DNA from: Pseudomonadota bacterium
GTDB taxonomy: Bacteria; SAR324; NAC60-12
Reading direction: 5' to 3'
Length of the DNA stretch: 9,956 nucleotides
NCBI GenBank assembly: GCA_014381795.1
Contig: JACNKY010000282.1
Location: 1-9,956, forward strand
Below, in pieces: positions 6,045-9,956 of the stretch. Below the pieces are notes generated by a model that worked only from the letters and a program-made list of their open reading frames with translations, did not search any database and was not told where the DNA came from. The first letter of the stretch is position 1. Each line of letters starts with the position of its first letter. A program made the position numbers and the translations under genes.

Positions 6045-7100
6045 TTAATTTACAATTTGACAGATATTCTGCAGGGATTTCCAGCTTTGTGGTGAAAGGA
6101 TGGGTTCGCTAACAAATTTGGGATTTTCTGCAATGAGGCTTTCTAATTTCTTTAATCTTGATGACGTGTCCGGATGAGACGAAAAACTTTCCGGCAAAGA
6201 CGGTGACTGTTTCTGCAAAACGCGGAACATTGTCAGCATTTCAGCACTATCTACTTTCGCCTGCAACAACAACTGCAGTGCAAGAGCATCTGCTTCCGTC
6301 TCAAGTTCACGCGTATATCTCAGCAGTGAAAGCATCTTCACACCTTGAAAAATGCTCTCCGTCAAGGCATTTTCTTCTCCTACCAGCAGCTTAAAAATTC
6401 CGGACAATGCGGTTTGGTTCAATAAATTTTCAGTACCGTGATGCTGTAGAACATGCTGCATCTCATGCGCAAGTACTCCGGACAGGGCTTCCGCAGAAGG
6501 GCTTTTTTCAAGCAGTCCCCGGAAAATTAAAATTTTTCCGCCAGGAAACGCAAGCGCGTTAACGAGGTCTGAATCAATTATTTCCAACTTAAATTCGTAA
6601 TCGGAATCTGCAGGAGCCAGACGCATAAGCAATTTTTCCAAAGCCTGCCTTCCGGGTACTGTTTCACAGATTAACCGGTTTGGAAATATTTCATCAATAA
6701 CATATTGTCCGAGCTGCTGTTCTATGGAAAGTGGTACAAAACGCGCAAACAATCCTGAAACTGACGGAATACCCCAGTAAACCAATGCCGGAAAAATGAT
6801 TACTGTAAGCAGGGCGAGGAATGGCGTAAAATAGCGTTTCTGGTTCCTTATGTTTTTGCCAAAATTACTAGCGAATTCCGGATCATCCACAACCAGTATT
6901 TCCGGAGGGAATTCGCCATACTCGAGCCGTACCGGACCCTGCTGTAAATCCTGCTGCAGCCAGAAGTCTGCCTTGTGCCAGAAACGCCCCGTGCCGTCTT
7001 CGAACTTGATCCGCACACCCCGTGTGTCACTGCTGACAGTCACATTCCGGTGTGTCGGAGTGCGGCCGTCAAAATATTGTGCCTGCCATGTTTTTGTCAT
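6045..7100 (-). CDS. M48-family zinc metallopeptidase, membrane-anchored
   Basis: A 351-residue peptidase. The N-terminal part (about 5-75) is a small beta-rich domain of the kind found on this M48 subgroup (DUF7092-like: QYFDGRTPTHRNV...). One transmembrane segment follows at about 91-110. The catalytic domain has NALAFPGGKI (181-190), the zinc site H212-E213-x-x-H216, a probable third ligand E267 in ETEAD (267-271), and the conserved SHP at 308-310. All key residues are present, so it should be active, probably on the periplasmic side, as a housekeeping protease in the manner of BepA or Oma1; the substrate is unknown. It starts 2 bases after the stop of the YjgN-like gene (7103-8173) and is probably translated from the same message. 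Downstream is a 158-base spacer with no clear terminator. Confidence 0.9.
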   Translation of the reverse strand: MTKTWQAQYFDGRTPTHRNVTVSSDTRGVRIKFEDGTGRFWHKADFWLQQDLQQGPVRLEYGEFPPEILVVDDPEFASNFGKNIRNQKRYFTPFLALLTVIIFPALVYWGIPSVSGLFARFVPLSIEQQLGQYVIDEIFPNRLICETVPGRQALEKLLMRLAPADSDYEFKLEIIDSDLVNALAFPGGKILIFRGLLEKSPSAEALSGVLAHEMQHVLQHHGTENLLNQTALSGIFKLLVGEENALTESIFQGVKMLSLLRYTRELETEADALALQLLLQAKVDSAEMLTMFRVLQKQSPSLPESFSSHPDTSSRLKKLESLIAENPKFVSEPILSPQSWKSLQNICQIVN

Positions 7101-7102
7101 TA

Positions 7103-8173
7103 CTACATTTCCACGTCAAAGAAATCGGCCATACCCTCACCGGTCGCACCTGTCATTTCAACTTCAGATTGTTTGATTTGTGCGAGGTCTATTTTACCTT
7201 CCAGACTCAAGGTTCCGAGGTAAAACTTTTTGTAACGCACCACCGCCCAGGCACGTCCGATTCCTAAGGTGAGAATTACAAACAGAAACAATATCAGTGA
7301 TTCCTTGAGCCATTTCCCACCGCAAAGGGTTGAATTAATCCGCGCTTCACCGTAAGCGGTGTGGTCCCAAAAATAACGCTGTAGATTTGCTTTTAACCAG
7401 AACAGATAAATGCCTAAAGTAAGTATCGTAAGAAGAATTCCTTTAAGCCAGATGCTAAATACCTCTTTTCCATTTCCGTCATAACTGAATTGTATATTTC
7501 CGAAAGTTGTCCTGGTGGTCCAGTAGTCCTGAAAACGGCTAAGATAAAAAGGATAATAAAATCCGAGGCTGAACAGTGACAGTAACCACCCCCTGGAAAC
7601 GAGAATCACAGTCTCCTTGAAAGTTCCTAGAAAACGAAACCGGATTCCTCTCCATGAAGTACGGCTCATGCGGTAACGTCTCGCACCAACCGAAGCAACC
7701 ATAATCAGCAGGAAAAAAATAAGAAAATAGAGAAGTCCCGTCAATGCCAGTAACCACTCATTTAAAATAACAGAAAGAATTCCTTCATAGGCTAAATCCA
7801 AAAACACTAAAACAATCACAGCTTTGCCAAGTCCGATGAGCATTTCTACACCTGTGCCGTGAAATTGAAAATCGCTGTCGACAATTCTGCTTGCTCCGTA
7901 ATAGTAACGCAGTTGTCTGGCTTTGGCCCAGGGATAGTAAATTCCTAGAGTCAACACACTCAGCAGGAAATTTTTAAGCAAAATTCCAAAAAGTTCCGCA
8001 CCATGTCCGTTAAACTCTAACTGCCATTTTCCTTCAACTGTGGTTTTCACCACAGTACTTGCCGCATCCTGAACAGAATCCTTTTCCGGATTTTGCGGAT
8101 TTAATGCTTCCTCTCTGTTCAGCACCTCATCAAATTCACTCTGCTCTTTGTCATCTTCAGGAATATCTGCCAT
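7103..8173 (-). CDS. YjgN-family (DUF898) multi-pass membrane protein
   Basis: A 356-residue membrane protein of unknown function. A hydrophilic acidic N-terminus (1-45) is followed by about six membrane segments. A motif recurs four times: LTLGIYYPWAKAR (74-86), FSLGFYYPFYLSR (201-213), LTLGIYLFWLKAN (251-263) and the degraded LTLGIGRAWAVVR (301-313), mostly followed by Tyr- and Arg-rich sequence. The last two steps are exactly 50 residues; the first step is 127, with a diverged unit between (RRYRMSRTSWRGIRF, 165-179). Such internal repeats are characteristic of DUF898. The start at 8173 has only a GAGAGAG stretch as ribosome binding site. The gene runs directly into the M48 peptidase, so the two probably act in one membrane process. 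It lies 83 bases after the GlcG/HbpS-like gene. Confidence 0.88.
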   Translation of the reverse strand: MADIPEDDKEQSEFDEVLNREEALNPQNPEKDSVQDAASTVVKTTVEGKWQLEFNGHGAELFGILLKNFLLSVLTLGIYYPWAKARQLRYYYGASRIVDSDFQFHGTGVEMLIGLGKAVIVLVFLDLAYEGILSVILNEWLLALTGLLYFLIFFLLIMVASVGARRYRMSRTSWRGIRFRFLGTFKETVILVSRGWLLSLFSLGFYYPFYLSRFQDYWTTRTTFGNIQFSYDGNGKEVFSIWLKGILLTILTLGIYLFWLKANLQRYFWDHTAYGEARINSTLCGGKWLKESLILFLFVILTLGIGRAWAVVRYKKFYLGTLSLEGKIDLAQIKQSEVEMTGATGEGMADFFDVEM

Positions 8174-8256
8174 CTCTCTCTCTGATTAAGGCATATAAGA
8201 AGGTAGAAGAAGTACAATCTCAGGCACAAAATTTAGCAAAGTCCTTTGATTGTATT

Positions 8257-8745
8257 TCAGTCTGCAAACTCCATTATCTCTGAAATTGCGTCAATTCCCG
8301 CCTGAGCGCACTGTTCGTCAATTTCGGGTTTTGCACCTGCAACCGCGACTCCGCCGTAGAAGTTTCCGACAAACTGAATTGGGACTCCTCCTACAATCAG
8401 CAGAATGTCGGGAGCAAAATTTAAATCGCTTCTGAAAGACATTTCAGAGGTTCTCGCACGTAATGTCGCCGATGAAAATGCTTTGCGCTGACTGACTTTG
8501 ATGGTGTGCGGGCCTGAGAGAGGATTTCGCAGAAAAGCCACAAGGTTTCCATTACGGTCAACAACTGCTGCCGAAACCATATAACCTTTTTGGGCGCAGT
8601 TCTCAACTGCTGCTGAAACAATTTTGTGTGCAATGTGTGAAGCTAATACACGTAGTTGAACGGTTGGAACTTTTTCAGAAGATAATACTTCAGAGGACCC
8701 TAGAATCAGAAATCCGAAAAGAACTAATTTATTTATGCATTTCAA
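8257..8745 (-). CDS. Secreted GlcG/HbpS-like (haem-degrading domain) protein
   Basis: A 162-residue protein. A signal peptide covers about 1-22 (hydrophobic LVLFGFLILG at 7-16), so the mature protein is exported. The rest matches the GlcG/HbpS fold (PF03928): VSAAVVDRNGNLVAFLRNP (57-75), a KVSQRKAFSSATLRARTSEM region (83-102), GGVPIQF (119-125), and GGVAVAGAKPEIDEQCAQAG (131-150). Relatives bind haem or cobalamin-type ligands or are of unknown role next to glycolate and diol genes; no such partner is seen here. The start is TTG 8745, chosen because a perfect AGGAGG lies 7 bases before it and no ATG fits. It may head a transcript with the YjgN and M48 genes, but an 83-base gap follows, so this is unsure. 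Confidence 0.85.
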   Translation of the reverse strand: MKCINKLVLFGFLILGSSEVLSSEKVPTVQLRVLASHIAHKIVSAAVENCAQKGYMVSAAVVDRNGNLVAFLRNPLSGPHTIKVSQRKAFSSATLRARTSEMSFRSDLNFAPDILLIVGGVPIQFVGNFYGGVAVAGAKPEIDEQCAQAGIDAISEIMEFAD

Positions 8746-8752
8746 AACAAGA

Positions 8753-8758
8753 CCTCCT
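8753..8758 (-). promoter_or_regulatory. Perfect Shine-Dalgarno deciding a TTG start
   Basis: The minus strand reads AGGAGG, 7 bases before TTG at 8745-8743. A second TTG (8750-8748) in another frame meets a stop (TTG TTT TGA), so it cannot be used. This site fixes the start of the GlcG/HbpS-like gene. Confidence 0.8.
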
Positions 8759-8779
8759 ATTTAGAATGATATATGTTTA

Positions 8780-8822
8780 AACTGAGCAATCATTTTGAAA
8801 AACTCAGTTAAATCCTCGAGGA
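8780..8822. promoter_or_regulatory. Inverted repeats upstream of the GlcG/HbpS-like gene
   Basis: AACTGAG (8780-8786) and CTCAGTT (8803-8809) form perfect 7-base arms with a 16-base spacer. A perfect 10-base palindrome, TCCTCGAGGA, follows at 8813-8822. Both lie between the minus-strand gene start at 8745 and the remnant at 8842. They could be operator half-sites or a leader hairpin. No U run follows, so a terminator for the remnant is less likely. Confidence 0.35.
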
Positions 8823-8841
8823 GAGTATAACTCAATCTTAC

Positions 8842-9199
8842 TCACCAATCAAACCCCTTGTCATTTCTCACAGAAAGCAACGCAGCAAGACAGCAGATCT
8901 TAAACTCCTCAACGGATTCAATTTGGGCGGTGAAAAACATCATAATCGTTGCAGGCAACTAGTTCCCGTGCCTGTTCACATACGCCGGATGAGGCGGGAT
9001 TTAGATCAGTCACTACACCTTTTCCAGACTTGCCGCTTCGCTGGTCTGCTGACTGTAACCCGCAAATTAATTCAATAACGAGAATGTAAGAAGCATTGTT
9101 AATAAAGTTACTTGTAAGGCGTGCTGCGATTAGTCCCATTGACACATAATCGAGAACATCTATAACAAAAACATCCACTTTAATAATAAGATTTCTCAT
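8842..9199 (-). pseudogene. C-terminal remnant of a histidine/aromatic amino-acid ammonia-lyase (HAL family), frameshifted
   Basis: The open stretch from ATG 9199 to TGA 8918 encodes 93 residues matching only the C-terminal end of the roughly 500-residue HAL family: DYVSMGLIAARL (17-28, compare DHVSMG...AAR), ILVIELICGLQSADQR (39-54, compare ILAIELLCAAQALDLR) and CEQARELVACNDYDVF (74-89). The family ending then continues in another frame as TAQIESVEEF down to TGA 8842. Removing one base from the T5 run (plus-strand A at 8933-8937) joins the two parts. The MIO active-site Ala-Ser-Gly region and about 400 N-terminal residues are absent, so the product cannot be a working lyase. No good ribosome binding site is seen. 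It could be a deletion relic of a hut-type gene. The family match is from memory of conserved motifs, not a search. Confidence 0.65.
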
Positions 9200-9614
9200 T
9201 AAGATTGATCCAAGAGGCCTTTAAGGAAAAACAGATCGGTATGAGCATCCCCCTCGGTCAAAACTATTAGTAATGTTACATATAATCCACAAAAAATAAC
9301 TCCTGTTTAATTGTCCCAGCTTGCATTTATCGCTGTTCGGTATTAGTTTAACGCCATAGAATTAAAAAAGCTAAATAGATTAAAATGCTCTATAAACGAG
9401 CCGAAAATTGGTTATTCCTTAGAAGACTTAACTACGTGCATAGGGCAATAATACTACATTGGATTCCAGTTTTTTTTAAACATCACAATTTTCAAAAGTG
9501 ATATCCCACAGTTAACAACTCACAAAATAGATGTAAATATTGAAAGTGAAGATAACGGTAATTTTCAATAATTGTTAGCGTAAGCTCACTTATTAAAACC
9601 ATGGAGATTTAATT
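9200..9614. other. Roughly 415-base AT-rich spacer without recognisable genes
   Basis: I translated the reverse strand of most of this stretch looking for the missing lyase body and found only short, stop-rich frames with no recognisable lyase motif. It separates the minus-strand lyase remnant from the divergent plus-strand gene at 9615. The only structure I can point to is the inverted repeat at 9538-9570. Confidence 0.6.
9538..9570. promoter_or_regulatory. Inverted repeat upstream of the TTG-start gene at 9615
   Basis: TATTGAAA (9538-9545) and TTTCAATA (9563-9570) are perfect 8-base arms with a 17-base spacer, ending 44 bases before the start of the next gene. It could be an operator. The AT richness makes a chance occurrence quite possible. 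Confidence 0.3.
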
Positions 9615-9956
9615 TTGACACCCTCATCAGACCTAAAACCTACTTTTGACGTTACTTGTGCAGTTCCCCGTACCGGACGCACTTTACATAATTTTCTCAG
9701 CAAACTAAAAAGACTGGGCGCGGACAGCGAAGAAATTGAGCAAATCTTAAATGTTTTGTCTGCCAGCAAACGCAGGAGTACTCCGGACATGCAGGAAGCA
9801 TTGAATTTATTGCAGGAAATTTCCAAAGAAGCTCCTACCTGTTTTTCTATTTCCGTAGACCGGAAAAGGAAATTAAGAACGTACCGTTTGGGATTTATCG
9901 GTTATGAATGGGAAATTGGAAAAACTAAAATCCGAGTAGACGGCGAAGAACCGCAT
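9615..9956 (+). CDS. Hypothetical protein, 3' partial, TTG start
   Basis: An open frame of 114 codons runs from TTG 9615 to the window edge without a stop. The start is supported by GGAG at 9603-9606, 8 bases upstream; the ATG at 9601 meets a stop after three codons. I do not recognise the family. A helical, charged region (residues about 25-70, including KLKRLGADSEEIEQILNVL) is followed by a part with probable beta strands (about 75-110: CFSISVDRKRK, TYRLGFIGYEWEI). There is no signal peptide or membrane segment, so it is probably cytoplasmic. The codon use looks ordinary for the window. The minus-strand frame over the same bases (9593-9826) is weaker because it reads into the upstream spacer and has no protein-like pattern. 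Confidence 0.7.
   Translation, partial: MTPSSDLKPTFDVTCAVPRTGRTLHNFLSKLKRLGADSEEIEQILNVLSASKRRSTPDMQEALNLLQEISKEAPTCFSISVDRKRKLRTYRLGFIGYEWEIGKTKIRVDGEEPH

Overview
The window suggests a Gram-negative-type bacterium with moderate, slightly AT-leaning composition. Evidence for this is a lipobox lipoprotein, Sec-type signal peptides, a membrane-bound ETF:quinone oxidoreductase-like iron-sulfur protein, and VIPAKAGIQ-type palindromic repeats between genes. A delta-proteobacterial or SAR324-like lineage would fit, but this is a guess and no rRNA or other phylogenetic marker is present.

Layout from left to right. Positions 2-2011 (+) hold most of a large membrane Fe-S oxidoreductase (FadF/EtfD/HdrD-like) whose start lies left of the window. 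Positions 2039-2195 carry three short palindromic repeats. Positions 2354-2536 (+) encode a 60-residue histidine-rich lipoprotein, followed immediately by a composite repeat (2536-2682). A long minus-strand gene (2847-4661) encodes a PhoX-family (DUF839) protein; it has a terminator-like hairpin at its 3' end and a strong ribosome binding site with no usual start codon behind it. A second composite repeat block (4881-5100) separates it from a Doc/AbrB-type toxin-antitoxin pair (5270-5886, minus). Next, all on the minus strand, come an M48 metallopeptidase (6045-7100), the YjgN/DUF898 membrane protein directly upstream of it (7103-8173), and a secreted GlcG/HbpS-like protein (8257-8745). Positions 8842-9199 hold a decayed C-terminal piece of a histidine/aromatic amino-acid ammonia-lyase with a visible frameshift. 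About 400 bases without recognisable genes follow. A plus-strand gene of unknown function then starts with TTG at 9615 and runs off the window.

The clearest functional units are the toxin-antitoxin operon, with stop and start overlapping by one base and direct repeats in front of it, and the YjgN-M48 pair, which is separated by 2 bases and so is probably co-transcribed. The rest looks like independent chromosomal genes separated by repeat-rich spacers. I did not find a convincing wholly new system. The most unusual signals are the modular repeats, the missing start codon of the PhoX-like gene, the uncharacterised YjgN-M48 pair, and the lyase remnant.
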